Assembly: GCA_963789885.1 (NCBI GenBank)
Contig: CAWBNB010000010.1
Span: 310,001-374,000 of the forward strand
Direction: 5' to 3'
Source: DATEDA01 sp963789885
Lineage (GTDB): Bacteria > Pseudomonadota > Gammaproteobacteria > Burkholderiales > SG8-39
Length of the DNA stretch: 64,000 bases
This document shows, in pieces, positions 50,577-58,996 of the stretch. Made by a program: the position numbers and the translations under genes. The notes under the pieces are model-generated. The model saw nothing but the letters and a program-made list of their open reading frames with translations. It had not been told where the DNA came from and ran no database searches. Every line of letters starts with the position of its first letter. Position 1 is the first letter of the stretch.

Positions 50577-52118
50577 TCAGGCCATCCCGACCGCCGGCTG
50601 CCGCTCGCGTCGGGCGTCGTCCGGCCGCGCGGCGATCATCGCTTCGAGCTCCTTCCGCACCTTCGCGCAGCCGGGATCGTCGAAGCGGTTGTCCATCTCG
50701 TCCGGGTCGTTCGCGAGGTCGTAAAGCTCGCCGGCGCCGGTCGATTGCTCGACCGTCAGCTTGTGCGTGTGCGTCCGCACGGTGCGGAGCTTCAGCTCGA
50801 CGCCGCAGCGCGACGCGGAAAGATCCCACTCGTGGAACGCGAAGTCGCGCGAGTCGCCGGCGCGCTCGATCAGCCCGCGCAGGCTGCGGCTGTGCCAGTC
50901 CGCGACCGGTGCGACGCCGGCGTAGTCGAGCATCGTCGCCGGGACGTCGAGAGTGGAAACCGGATCGGCGACCACCTTGCCCTTGGGCACGCCGGGACCG
51001 CGCGCGAGGAGGCCGATCCGCAGCAGGCCCTCGTACATCATCGGTCCCTTGAGCACGAGGCCGTGATCGCCGAGCCAGTCGCCGTGATCGGTGGTGTAGA
51101 GCACGAGCGTGTCGTCGGCGAGGCCGAGCTCCTGCAGCGCGATCAGCGTGCGGCCGACGTTGTGGTCGATGAGCGAGATCATCCCGTAGTAGTTGGCGAT
51201 CAGCTCGCGCAGCTGGCGATCGGTCTGCTGCGGAATCCGCGAGTACTCCTCGCGGATCCGGCGCAGGTCCTCCTGGATGATCGGCTTCCCCTCCATCGCC
51301 GCCTTGTGCCACCACGGCCGCCGCTCGTAGTCGAGCGTGCGATGCGCCGGCAGATCCACGTCGTCCGGGTCGTGCATCCGGCTCCAGGGGTCCGGCGCGT
51401 CGAACGGATGGTGCGGATCGGGATACGAGGCCCAGACGCAGAAGGGCCGGTCCTGGTTCGCGCGCAGGAACTCGATCGTCCGGTCGCCGATCCAGGTCGA
51501 GTTGTGCCAGGCCGGCGGCAGCGCCGAATGGAACGTCTGTGCCGCGCTCGACAGCGGCGGCAGCTGCGTCTGATAGAGGCGGTTGCGCTCGTCGCCGTTG
51601 CCGTCGGCGTAGTACCAGCGCGAGTAGTGCTGGCCGAACGGCGGCTTCATCGGCAGCCAGTAGTTGTGCCCTTCGGTCACGAGCTCCACGTACCGGAACC
51701 CCATGTAGGGGCCGGTCCAATCGGCGCCGTAGCGATCCATGCTGTAGCGGCACTCCGGCGTGCCGGTCGCCTTGAAGGTGTGCATCGTCGCGAAGTGCGC
51801 CTTGCCGATGAAGCCGGTCGCATAGCCGGCGCGATGGAACGCTTCGGGGAAGCTCAAGCTCCCGTAGGCGGGATCGAGGTCGATGCCGTTGTCGCACACG
51901 CCGTGCGTGCGCGGCAGCAGCCCGGTGAGAATCGACGCGCGCGAGGGCTGGCACACCACGTTCGGCGTGATGCACGCCGAGAAGCGCGTCCCGTCGCGCG
52001 CGAGCTGGTCGAGATGGGGCGTGCGGACCCTGCGCCCTTCGAAGCCGAAGCAGTCTCCGCGCTGCTGGTCGGAGGTGATGAAGAGGATGTTCGGTCGTTT
52101 GCGGCGGGTTTCCGGCAT
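50577..52118 (-). CDS. sulfatase (formylglycine type)
   Basis: 513-residue sulfatase-fold hydrolase. The active-site motif is VCQPSRASILTG, a C-x-P-S-R sequence whose Cys is turned into formylglycine by an aerobic FGE. Metal residues lie in ITSDQQRGD near the start and in YTTDHGDWLGDHGL near residue 345. No signal peptide, so it is cytoplasmic, as in choline-sulfatase and phosphonate monoester hydrolase groups. It is followed on the same strand, upstream in transcription, by a GMC oxidoreductase 6 nt away, and is adjacent to a Rieske oxygenase; this resembles osmolyte (choline-type) use, but the link is only contextual. Confidence 0.92.
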   Translation of the reverse strand: MPETRRKRPNILFITSDQQRGDCFGFEGRRVRTPHLDQLARDGTRFSACITPNVVCQPSRASILTGLLPRTHGVCDNGIDLDPAYGSLSFPEAFHRAGYATGFIGKAHFATMHTFKATGTPECRYSMDRYGADWTGPYMGFRYVELVTEGHNYWLPMKPPFGQHYSRWYYADGNGDERNRLYQTQLPPLSSAAQTFHSALPPAWHNSTWIGDRTIEFLRANQDRPFCVWASYPDPHHPFDAPDPWSRMHDPDDVDLPAHRTLDYERRPWWHKAAMEGKPIIQEDLRRIREEYSRIPQQTDRQLRELIANYYGMISLIDHNVGRTLIALQELGLADDTLVLYTTDHGDWLGDHGLVLKGPMMYEGLLRIGLLARGPGVPKGKVVADPVSTLDVPATMLDYAGVAPVADWHSRSLRGLIERAGDSRDFAFHEWDLSASRCGVELKLRTVRTHTHKLTVEQSTGAGELYDLANDPDEMDNRFDDPGCAKVRKELEAMIAARPDDARRERQPAVGMA

Positions 52119-52124
52119 TCGTGG

Positions 52125-53741
52125 CTACTCCGTTTTCCTGGCGTCTTCGCGGATCAGGTCGGCGCCCTTCTCGGCGATCATGATGGTTGCGGCGTTGGTG
52201 TTGCCCGAGACGAGCGTCGGCATGACCGAGGCGTCGACCACGCGCAACCCCTGAACGCCGTGCACGCGTAGCCGCGGATCCACCACCGCCCCCGCGTCGC
52301 GGCCCATGCGGCAGGTCCCGACCGGGTGGAAGCCGGTCGTCGCGCTGTTGCGCAGGCATTCGAGGATCTCGTCGTCGGTCCGCACGCCGGCACCTGGCCT
52401 GTACTCCTCGACCACGTACGGCGCGAACGCGCGCGTCGCCATGAGCCTGCGGGTGAGCTTGGTGCCCTCGATCATCAGGGACCGGTCGTACTCGGTGGAC
52501 AGGTAGTTGAAGAGGAGCGCCGGCGCAGCCACCGGGTCCCGCGACTTGATACGAATCGTCCCGCGGCTCGTCGGCCGCAGCGGATAGAAATTCAGGGTGA
52601 ACCCGGGAAACCGGTGGGGCTTGGCCCCGCGCTCCTCGGCGCTGACGGTGCTCAGGAAGAACTGAATGTCGGGCGTTTTCGCGTCCGGGCGGGCGCGCGT
52701 GATCATTCCGCCGATCATCACGCCGACCGACAACGGCCCGGTGCGGAACAGTGCCCATTTGAGCCCGACCCTTGCCTTGCCCCAGAGCGTGCGCAGATCA
52801 TCGTTGGTCGTGATCGGCTGCGCGCACTTGTAGACGAGCCGCAGCAGCAGATGGTCCTGCAGGTTCTCGCCGACGCCCGGCAGCTCCGCGACCGGCGGAA
52901 CGCCGTGCTCGCGCAGGAGGGCAGCGGGGCCCACGCCCGAGAGCTGGAGGAGCTGCGGCGACTGAACGGCGCCGGCGCACAGCAGCACCTCTCTCGCCGC
53001 ACGCGCCGCAGTCTCCGCGCCGTTGCGCCGATAGCGGACACCCACCGCTCGCCGCCCGTCGAACTCGATGCCGGTCGCGTGGGCATCGGTCCCGATCGTC
53101 AGGTTGGACCGGTGGCGCGCCGGCTTGAGATACGCGACCGCCGCCGAGCAGCGCAGGCCGTTTCGCGTCGTGAGCTGGAGGTAGCCGGCACCCTCCTGCC
53201 GCGCGCCGTTGAAGTCGTCGGTGCGCGGGATGCCGAGCTCGGCGGATGCGCCGATCAGCGCCTCGACGAGCGCGTGACGCTCGGCGATGTCGGACACGAA
53301 GAGCGGCCCGTCGCCGCCGTGGTACTCGCTCGCGCCGCGGGAGCTCGTCTCCGATTTCACGAAGTAGCGCAGCGTCTCGCGCGCGTTCCAGCCGGTTGCG
53401 CCGAGCGCCTCCCAGCCGTCGAAATCCTCCGGCTGCCCGCGGATCTGGATCAGGCCGTTGATCGCGCTCGAGCCGCCGAGCGTGCGTCCGCGCGGCGTGT
53501 AGACCTTGCGGCCGTTCAGGTGCGGTTCCGGCTCCGAGTAGAACCCCCAGTTCAGCACCGGGTGGAACATCGTCTTGCCGTAGCCGATCGGTATGTGGAT
53601 CCACGGGTAGCGGTCGGGAGGGCCCGCTTCCAGCAGCAGGACCGAGTGCCTGCCGTCTTCGGTCAGCCGGTTGGCGAGCACGCAGCCCGCCGAGCCGCCG
53701 CCGACGATGACGTAGTCGAACGTCCCCGCTTCCCCGCTCAT
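52125..53741 (-). CDS. GMC-family FAD oxidoreductase (choline dehydrogenase-like)
   Basis: 538-residue flavoprotein. ATG 53741 gives the FAD-binding start FDYVIVGGGSAGCVLANRL; the 18 upstream codons are Arg-rich and non-native. GRTLGGSSAINGL is the GMC signature 1; the C-terminal HPVGTCRMG and NTNAATIMIAEKGADLI segments complete the fold and hold the catalytic His. It oxidises a primary alcohol, with electron acceptor unknown. It stands divergent to the ABC importer and shares its gap, so the two may be co-regulated. The sulfatase start is 6 nt downstream. Confidence 0.93.
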   Translation of the reverse strand: MSGEAGTFDYVIVGGGSAGCVLANRLTEDGRHSVLLLEAGPPDRYPWIHIPIGYGKTMFHPVLNWGFYSEPEPHLNGRKVYTPRGRTLGGSSAINGLIQIRGQPEDFDGWEALGATGWNARETLRYFVKSETSSRGASEYHGGDGPLFVSDIAERHALVEALIGASAELGIPRTDDFNGARQEGAGYLQLTTRNGLRCSAAVAYLKPARHRSNLTIGTDAHATGIEFDGRRAVGVRYRRNGAETAARAAREVLLCAGAVQSPQLLQLSGVGPAALLREHGVPPVAELPGVGENLQDHLLLRLVYKCAQPITTNDDLRTLWGKARVGLKWALFRTGPLSVGVMIGGMITRARPDAKTPDIQFFLSTVSAEERGAKPHRFPGFTLNFYPLRPTSRGTIRIKSRDPVAAPALLFNYLSTEYDRSLMIEGTKLTRRLMATRAFAPYVVEEYRPGAGVRTDDEILECLRNSATTGFHPVGTCRMGRDAGAVVDPRLRVHGVQGLRVVDASVMPTLVSGNTNAATIMIAEKGADLIREDARKTE

Positions 53742-53801
53742 GCTCGCGGCGGACGGCCGCCGACGCAGACGCGATCGTCGGCGGCAGCGACGCAATTCAC
53801 G

Positions 53802-53829
53802 TTGACACGATTCAAAGTCATCCTATAAC
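53802..53829 (+). promoter_or_regulatory. sigma-70 promoter for the ABC operon
   Basis: TTGACA (53802-53807), 16-bp spacer and TATAAC (53824-53829): a near-consensus promoter in an AT-rich patch of the divergent gap. The implied start is about 80 nt before the receptor ATG. The -10 is covered by the TATAACGTTATA palindrome. Confidence 0.75.
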
Positions 53830-53835
53830 GTTATA
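53824..53835. promoter_or_regulatory. operator candidate TATAACGTTATA
   Basis: A perfect 12-bp palindrome overlapping the -10 element of the ABC-operon promoter, where a repressor would block RNA polymerase. The HutC-type GntR gene at the end of the same operon is the obvious candidate. Confidence 0.65.
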
Positions 53836-53917
53836 CCAAGTCCCGTCCGCTTGGCCACGCTGCGGAACAGCATCGGGCCGGCTCGCGGCGGGACGTTACC
53901 CGTCGGAGGAGGCGTTC

Positions 53918-55345
53918 ATGAAGCGGAATCCCGAGCACACCCGGAAAGAGAATCGCGGGCGCCGCCGCGTCCTGAAGCAGGGCGTCGCGCTCGGCGTCGC
54001 GCTGACAGGCGCGCCGTGGGTGCTGCGTTACGCGCACGCGCAAGGCGCGGCGCCGGATCTCGGCGCCTACCAGAAGGCGAAGATCAACTGGCGCCTTGCC
54101 GAAGGGCAGACGGTCAACGTCGCGGTGATTCCGGCCGCCTACTTCGACAACCTGATCGCGCTCACGCCCGAGTTCGAGGCGCTGACCGGCGTGAAAGTGC
54201 GCTACGACAAGGTGCCGCCGGGGCAGATCCGGCAGAAGGCGGTGCTCGATCTGTCGTCCAAGACCGGGAACATCAGCACGCACGCGGCCGATCCGATGTA
54301 TCTGCCGCTGTATGCCGCGAACAAGTGGACCGACTCGCTCGACGCCTATCTCAACGACCCGAAGCTCACCGACAAGGCCTGGTTCAAGCACGAGGACATC
54401 TTCGAGGCCTGGCGCAAGGCGGACATGGTCGAGGGCCGCACGTACGGCATCCCGTACGACGGCGAGATGACCATCCAGACCTATCGCCGGGACCTCTTCG
54501 ACGCGAAGGGGCTGAAGCCGGCGGAGACGTTCGACGACGTCGTGAAGAACGCCAAGGCGCTGCACGATCCGGCGAACCGCATGTGGGGCTTCTGCCTGCG
54601 CGGCATGCCCGGCGCGGGGCAGAACATGTACATCTACCCCTCGATCCTCGGTGCGTTCGGCGGCAAGTGGTTCGAGCCCGGCGGCAAGATCCGGGTCAAC
54701 AGCCCGGAAGCGGTCGCGGCCCTCGAGTGGTACGTCACGACGAACAACGCCTACGCGCCGCAGGCGGCGCAGAACTGGAACTGGCCGGACATCGCCGACG
54801 CGTTCGCGCAGGGGACGATCGGGTGCTACATCGACGGCCACACCGCGGTCACCGTGATCGCGAACCCCGAGCGCTCGAAGGTCGTCGGCAAGCTCGGCTT
54901 CGCGCGCTGGCCGAAGGGCCCGTCGGGGCGGCGGGTGACGTCGATCTGGAACTGGGCGATGCCGATCAACTCGGCGCTCCCGGAGCCCGCGCGCCGGGCG
55001 ACGTGGCTCTACATCCAGTGGGCGTGCTGCGAGGAAACGCAGATCCGCACCTCGTACGCGTTCAAGGGCCCCGGCAAGCGCTTCGGCGTGAACCGGCTGC
55101 CGATGTGGAAGAGCGGCCCGTACGCGAAGGTGATGGCCGAAGCGGGAGACCAGCTGGTGCCGGCCTCGCTCGAGAGCCTCGCGCTGGACACCGACGTCGA
55201 CTGGCGGCCGCGCGTGCCGCAGTGGCCGGCGATCGGCGAGACGATGGCGAAGATCGTCCAGGCGGCGCTCGTCGGGCAGACGAAGCCCAAGCAGGCGCTC
55301 GACGACGCGCAGGTGCAGGTCGAGCGCATCATGCGCGGCAGCTGA
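53918..55345 (+). CDS. ABC transporter substrate-binding protein (family 1, Tat-type signal)
   Basis: 475-residue extracellular solute-binding protein of family 1 (sugars, polyols, polyamines). The N-terminus RGRRRVLKQGVALGVAL carries a twin-arginine motif, so export in folded form is likely; cleavage is near AHAQG. MRPSEP-type sugar-receptor features are visible: DKVPPGQIRQKAVLDLSS, GFCLRGMPGAGQNMYIYPS and WNWAMPINSALP. First gene of an intact importer operon, with GGAGG before its ATG. Ligand unknown; the downstream ATPase is UgpC/MalK-like. Confidence 0.92.
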   Translation: MKRNPEHTRKENRGRRRVLKQGVALGVALTGAPWVLRYAHAQGAAPDLGAYQKAKINWRLAEGQTVNVAVIPAAYFDNLIALTPEFEALTGVKVRYDKVPPGQIRQKAVLDLSSKTGNISTHAADPMYLPLYAANKWTDSLDAYLNDPKLTDKAWFKHEDIFEAWRKADMVEGRTYGIPYDGEMTIQTYRRDLFDAKGLKPAETFDDVVKNAKALHDPANRMWGFCLRGMPGAGQNMYIYPSILGAFGGKWFEPGGKIRVNSPEAVAALEWYVTTNNAYAPQAAQNWNWPDIADAFAQGTIGCYIDGHTAVTVIANPERSKVVGKLGFARWPKGPSGRRVTSIWNWAMPINSALPEPARRATWLYIQWACCEETQIRTSYAFKGPGKRFGVNRLPMWKSGPYAKVMAEAGDQLVPASLESLALDTDVDWRPRVPQWPAIGETMAKIVQAALVGQTKPKQALDDAQVQVERIMRGS

Positions 55346-55358
55346 GTCCCGCGCCGGA

Positions 55359-56252
55359 ATGACGCCGGCGCAGCGTCTCGCCGTCGCGGAACGCCCGGAG
55401 AGACGCTTCGCGCTCGCCCTCGCCGCGCCGGGGGTGCTGGTGCTGGTCGTCACGACCACGTTCCCGCTCCTCTACCTCCTCTGGCAGAGCCTGCAGAACA
55501 TCAACCTGGCGATGCCGGGGATGGACCGGTTCGTGGGCGCCGAGAACTACGTCCGGATGTGGGAAGACCGGCGCTTCTGGGGCGCGCTCGGTTTCACGAT
55601 CATCTACACGGGGGTGACCGTCGCGCTGCAGCTCGTGATCGGGCTCGGCATGGCGCTCCTCATCCTGCAGATCCCGCGCGCGCAGTGGGCGTTCCGCATC
55701 GTCGCCATCGTGCCGATCGTGCTCGCGCCGGTCGTGGCGGGCCTCTTCTGGCGCACGCTGATGCTCACGCCGGACTTCGGCATCGTCGACTTCGCGTCGC
55801 GCTCGCTCGGCCTCGGGGCGCACAACTGGTTGGGGGACCCGCAGCTCGCCCGCGTCTCGGTGATCGCGATCCACACCTGGCAGTGGACGCCGTTCGTGTT
55901 CCTGTACCTCCTCGCCGCCCTCGCCGCGCTTCCTGCCGACCTGTACGAAGCGGCGCGCATCGACCGCGCGAGCGCCTGGCGGCGCTTCGTCCACATCACG
56001 CTGCCGCTCATCCGGCCGGCGATCGTCGTGGTGGTGATCCTGCGGATGACGGTGGCGCTGTCGGCGTTCGCGGCGATCTATGCGGCGACCGGCGGCGGAC
56101 CGGGCACGGCGACCGAGATCATCAACCTGTATGCGTACCGCGTGTCCTTCGCCGAGCTCTCGCTCGGCTACGGCGCGTCGGCGGCGGTGGTGCTGCTCGT
56201 CCTGACGATGGCGGTCGCAGCGCTTCTCTTCCACCTGAGGCGCGCAGGATGA
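55359..56252 (+). CDS. ABC transporter permease (sugar-type)
   Basis: 297-residue inner-membrane permease with six predicted helices. The cytoplasmic EAA loop reads YEAARIDRASAWRRFVHITLPLIRPA, the site where the ATPase docks. It is followed with a 4-nt overlap (ATGA) by a second permease, as in UgpAE and MalFG systems. N-terminal region TPAQRLAVAERPERRFALALAAPG precedes helix 1. Confidence 0.94.
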   Translation: MTPAQRLAVAERPERRFALALAAPGVLVLVVTTTFPLLYLLWQSLQNINLAMPGMDRFVGAENYVRMWEDRRFWGALGFTIIYTGVTVALQLVIGLGMALLILQIPRAQWAFRIVAIVPIVLAPVVAGLFWRTLMLTPDFGIVDFASRSLGLGAHNWLGDPQLARVSVIAIHTWQWTPFVFLYLLAALAALPADLYEAARIDRASAWRRFVHITLPLIRPAIVVVVILRMTVALSAFAAIYAATGGGPGTATEIINLYAYRVSFAELSLGYGASAAVVLLVLTMAVAALLFHLRRAG

Positions 56253-57088
56253 AGCCGGGCACCGCCCGCACTTCGATCCTGATGGGGACGGCCGCGATCC
56301 TCCTGGCCGTCTGGACCGTGCCGGTGCTGTGGGCGGTCCTCACCTCCTTCAAGGACGAGAAGGAGGTGCTCGCTTATCCGCCGACGATCGTGTTCGACGC
56401 GACGATCAAGAATTTCCGCGAGGTGCTGACCGGGCCGACGAACATCGTGCCGAACCTGACCGCGAGCCTGATCATCGCGGTCGCCACGACGATCCTCACG
56501 ATCGTGATCGCGGTGCCGGCCGCGTACGCCTTCGCGCGGCTCAAGCTCCCGGGCCGCAAGCCGCTTGGCTTCTACGTCCTGGCCACGCAGCTCGTGCCGC
56601 CGATCGGCCTGATCATCCCGTACTTCCTGATCATGAACCGCATCGGCTGGATGGACACCTACCGCGGCCTGGTGCTGATCTATCTCACCTTCTCGCTGCC
56701 GTTCGCGATCTGGCTCCTGGTGTCCTACTTCGAGGACATCCCGCGCGAGATGGAGGAAGCGGCGCTCCTCGACCGCGCGAGCCGCCTGCAGGCCTTCTGG
56801 CACGTGGTGTTGCCGCAGACGCGCGGCGCGATCGGCGTCACGGTGGTCTTCGTGTTCCTCAACGCCTGGAACGAGTTCCTCTTCGCGGTGATCCTCGGCG
56901 GCGCCACCGTCAAGCCGGTCACCGTGTCGATGTACAACTACATCAATACCGAGCAGACGCAGTGGGCGCAGCTCGCGGCGGCGGCGCTGATGGCGATGCT
57001 GCCGGTGATCGTTCTCGGCATCGCGGCGCAAAAGCACATCGTCGCCGGCCTGTCGGCGGGCGCGGTCAAGGGCGTGACCAGGAGATGA
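56249..57088 (+). CDS. ABC transporter permease (sugar-type)
   Basis: 279-residue partner permease, six helices. EAA loop: EMEEAALLDRASRLQAFWHVVLPQTRGAIG. The ATG overlaps the previous stop; the long open frame upstream of it is not coding. Typical of the UgpE/MalG subunit. The ATPase gene follows after 7 nt. Confidence 0.94.
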   Translation: MKPGTARTSILMGTAAILLAVWTVPVLWAVLTSFKDEKEVLAYPPTIVFDATIKNFREVLTGPTNIVPNLTASLIIAVATTILTIVIAVPAAYAFARLKLPGRKPLGFYVLATQLVPPIGLIIPYFLIMNRIGWMDTYRGLVLIYLTFSLPFAIWLLVSYFEDIPREMEEAALLDRASRLQAFWHVVLPQTRGAIGVTVVFVFLNAWNEFLFAVILGGATVKPVTVSMYNYINTEQTQWAQLAAAALMAMLPVIVLGIAAQKHIVAGLSAGAVKGVTRR

Positions 57089-57095
57089 CCGCACG

Positions 57096-58157
57096 ATGAC
57101 CCGGCGCGGCGAGGTGAGGCTTGCGGGCGTGGGCAAGTCGTTCGGCGATACGAGCGTGCTGCGCGACGTCGACCTGGAGATCCGGCCGGGGGAGTTCTTC
57201 TCCCTGCTCGGCCCGTCCGGCTCGGGCAAGACGACGACGCTCCGCATCATCGCCGGCCTCGAGACCGCGACGCACGGCTTCGTGTACCTCGACGGCACCG
57301 ACGCGACCCTGCTCCCGCCGGGCGATCGCGACGTGGCGATGGTGTTCCAGAGCTACGCGCTCTACCCGCACATGACGGTGTTCGACAACATCGCCTTCCC
57401 GCTGAAGATGATCCGCACGCCGGTCGCGGAGATCGCCGCGGCGGTGCAGGAAGCGGCGGCGCGGGTGCGCATCGGGCATCTGCTCGAGCGGCGGCCGGGA
57501 CAGCTCTCCGGCGGCCAGCAGCAGCGCTGCGCGCTCGCGCGGGCGATCGTGCGGAAGCCCGCCCTCTTCCTGCTCGACGAGCCGCTGTCGAACCTCGACG
57601 CCAAGCTGCGGATCGAAACGCGCGTCGAGCTGAAGCGGCTGCAGCGCTCGCTCGACGTGACCGCGGTCTACGTCACCCACGACCAGGAAGAGGCGATGTC
57701 CCTCTCCGATCGCATGGCGGTCTTCATGGACGGCAAAGTCGTCCAGATCGGCACGCCGGAGGAGGTGTTCAGCCGGCCGGCCACGGTCGAGGTCGCGGCC
57801 TTCCTCGGCAATCCGCCGATGAACGTGCTGCCCGCGCGGCTCGCGGGCGGCCGCGCAACGATCGGCACCGCCAGCTTCGAGCTGCCACAGCTCGCCGCCC
57901 TCGGCGAGCGCGACATCACGCTCGGCATCCGACCCTCCGACGTCGCGCTCGACGGCGCGGGCGCGCCGGCGGTCGTGACGCTGTGCGAGCTGCTCGGCGA
58001 GGACGTGATCGTCGACCTCGACCTCGGCGGCCAGCCGCTGCGCGCGAAGGCCGCCGGCCGCGCGCGCTTGGCGGACGGCGCGCAGGTGCAGGTGCGCATC
58101 GACCCGGCAAAGCTGCACGTCTTCGACCGCGCGAGCGGCCGGCGGATCGAGCCGTGA
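57096..58157 (+). CDS. ABC transporter ATPase (UgpC/MalK type)
   Basis: 353-residue ATPase. Walker A GPSGSGKTTT, Q loop, signature LSGGQQQRCALARAI and Walker B FLLDEPLSNLDAKLR; the switch His lies in VYVTHDQEEAMSLSD. A C-terminal TOBE/OB domain (about residues 235-353, ITLGIRPSDVALDG) marks the sugar-importer subgroup. It completes the operon and overlaps the regulator gene by 4 nt (GTGA). Confidence 0.95.
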   Translation: MTRRGEVRLAGVGKSFGDTSVLRDVDLEIRPGEFFSLLGPSGSGKTTTLRIIAGLETATHGFVYLDGTDATLLPPGDRDVAMVFQSYALYPHMTVFDNIAFPLKMIRTPVAEIAAAVQEAAARVRIGHLLERRPGQLSGGQQQRCALARAIVRKPALFLLDEPLSNLDAKLRIETRVELKRLQRSLDVTAVYVTHDQEEAMSLSDRMAVFMDGKVVQIGTPEEVFSRPATVEVAAFLGNPPMNVLPARLAGGRATIGTASFELPQLAALGERDITLGIRPSDVALDGAGAPAVVTLCELLGEDVIVDLDLGGQPLRAKAAGRARLADGAQVQVRIDPAKLHVFDRASGRRIEP

Positions 58158-58939
58158 AGCCGCGCCACGAAGCGAAGGTGATCCCGCTCGCGCGAGACAG
58201 CCACGTCGCGATGTACCGCCAGCTCGCGCAGCAGCTGCGCGAGGCGATCGCCCGCGGCGACTACCGACCCGGCGACCGGATCCCGACCGAGCCGGAGCTC
58301 ATCCGCCGGTTCGGGGTGTCCCGCATCACCGCGCGGCAAGCGGTGGACGCGCTCGCGCGCGAGAAGCTGGTGATCCGCAAGCAGGGCAAGGGCACCTTCG
58401 TCGCCGGGCCGCTCGTGCACCACGATCTCCTCGAGCTCCGCGGCATCTACGACGAGCTGGTCGCGCAGGGCCTCGAGCCGGAGATGCGCCTGCTCGATTT
58501 CCGCCAGGCGACCCCGCCGGCGCGGATCGCGGGGCGGCTCGGGACGGGCCTGCGCAAGCTCCTCCACTGGCGGCGCCTCTACGTCCTGCGCGGCAAGCCG
58601 TTCGCCGTGGGCTCGATGTACCTCGACGCGGGGCGCGCGCGGCTCACGCGCGAGCAGGTGGACCGCAACCCGACCTACTCGATCCTCGAGAAGATCCTGC
58701 ACGAACGGATCGCCCGCGCCGACGTGTCGATCCGCTACGAGCGCGCGAGCGCCGACCTCGCGCGCCCGCTCGGGTTGCCCAAGGGCACGCCGCTGATGGT
58801 CTTCGAACGGGTTTCGTACAACGCGGAGGGCGTGCCGCGGGAGCATTCGCTCTACTACGCTCGGGCGGAGGCATACGAGTTCTCGCTCACGGTCCGCGGC
58901 AAGCTGCCGATCGCCCGCTCGCTAAAGGCCGCGGGCTGA
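58154..58939 (+). CDS. GntR-family regulator, HutC subfamily (UTRA domain)
   Basis: 261 residues. The winged helix at about 15-80 includes YRPGDRIPTEPELIRRFGVSRITARQAVDALAREKL; the UTRA effector domain at about 95-245 includes IYDELVAQGLEPEMRLLDF and REHSLYYARAEAYEF. The GTG overlaps the ATPase stop. As last gene of the ABC operon it probably represses the operon through the TATAACGTTATA site at 53824, releasing it when the imported compound or a product binds UTRA. Confidence 0.92.
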   Translation: MKPRHEAKVIPLARDSHVAMYRQLAQQLREAIARGDYRPGDRIPTEPELIRRFGVSRITARQAVDALAREKLVIRKQGKGTFVAGPLVHHDLLELRGIYDELVAQGLEPEMRLLDFRQATPPARIAGRLGTGLRKLLHWRRLYVLRGKPFAVGSMYLDAGRARLTREQVDRNPTYSILEKILHERIARADVSIRYERASADLARPLGLPKGTPLMVFERVSYNAEGVPREHSLYYARAEAYEFSLTVRGKLPIARSLKAAG

Positions 58940-58996
58940 CGGGGCGAACCGCGCCTCGCGCCGGCTCGGCTCGCTCCGCCTCGGCGCGCCTCGCCG

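Noticed and set aside
58940..58996. GC-rich repeats between the GntR and MFS genes as a terminator
   Set aside because: The palindromes are imperfect and there is no U-tract on either strand.
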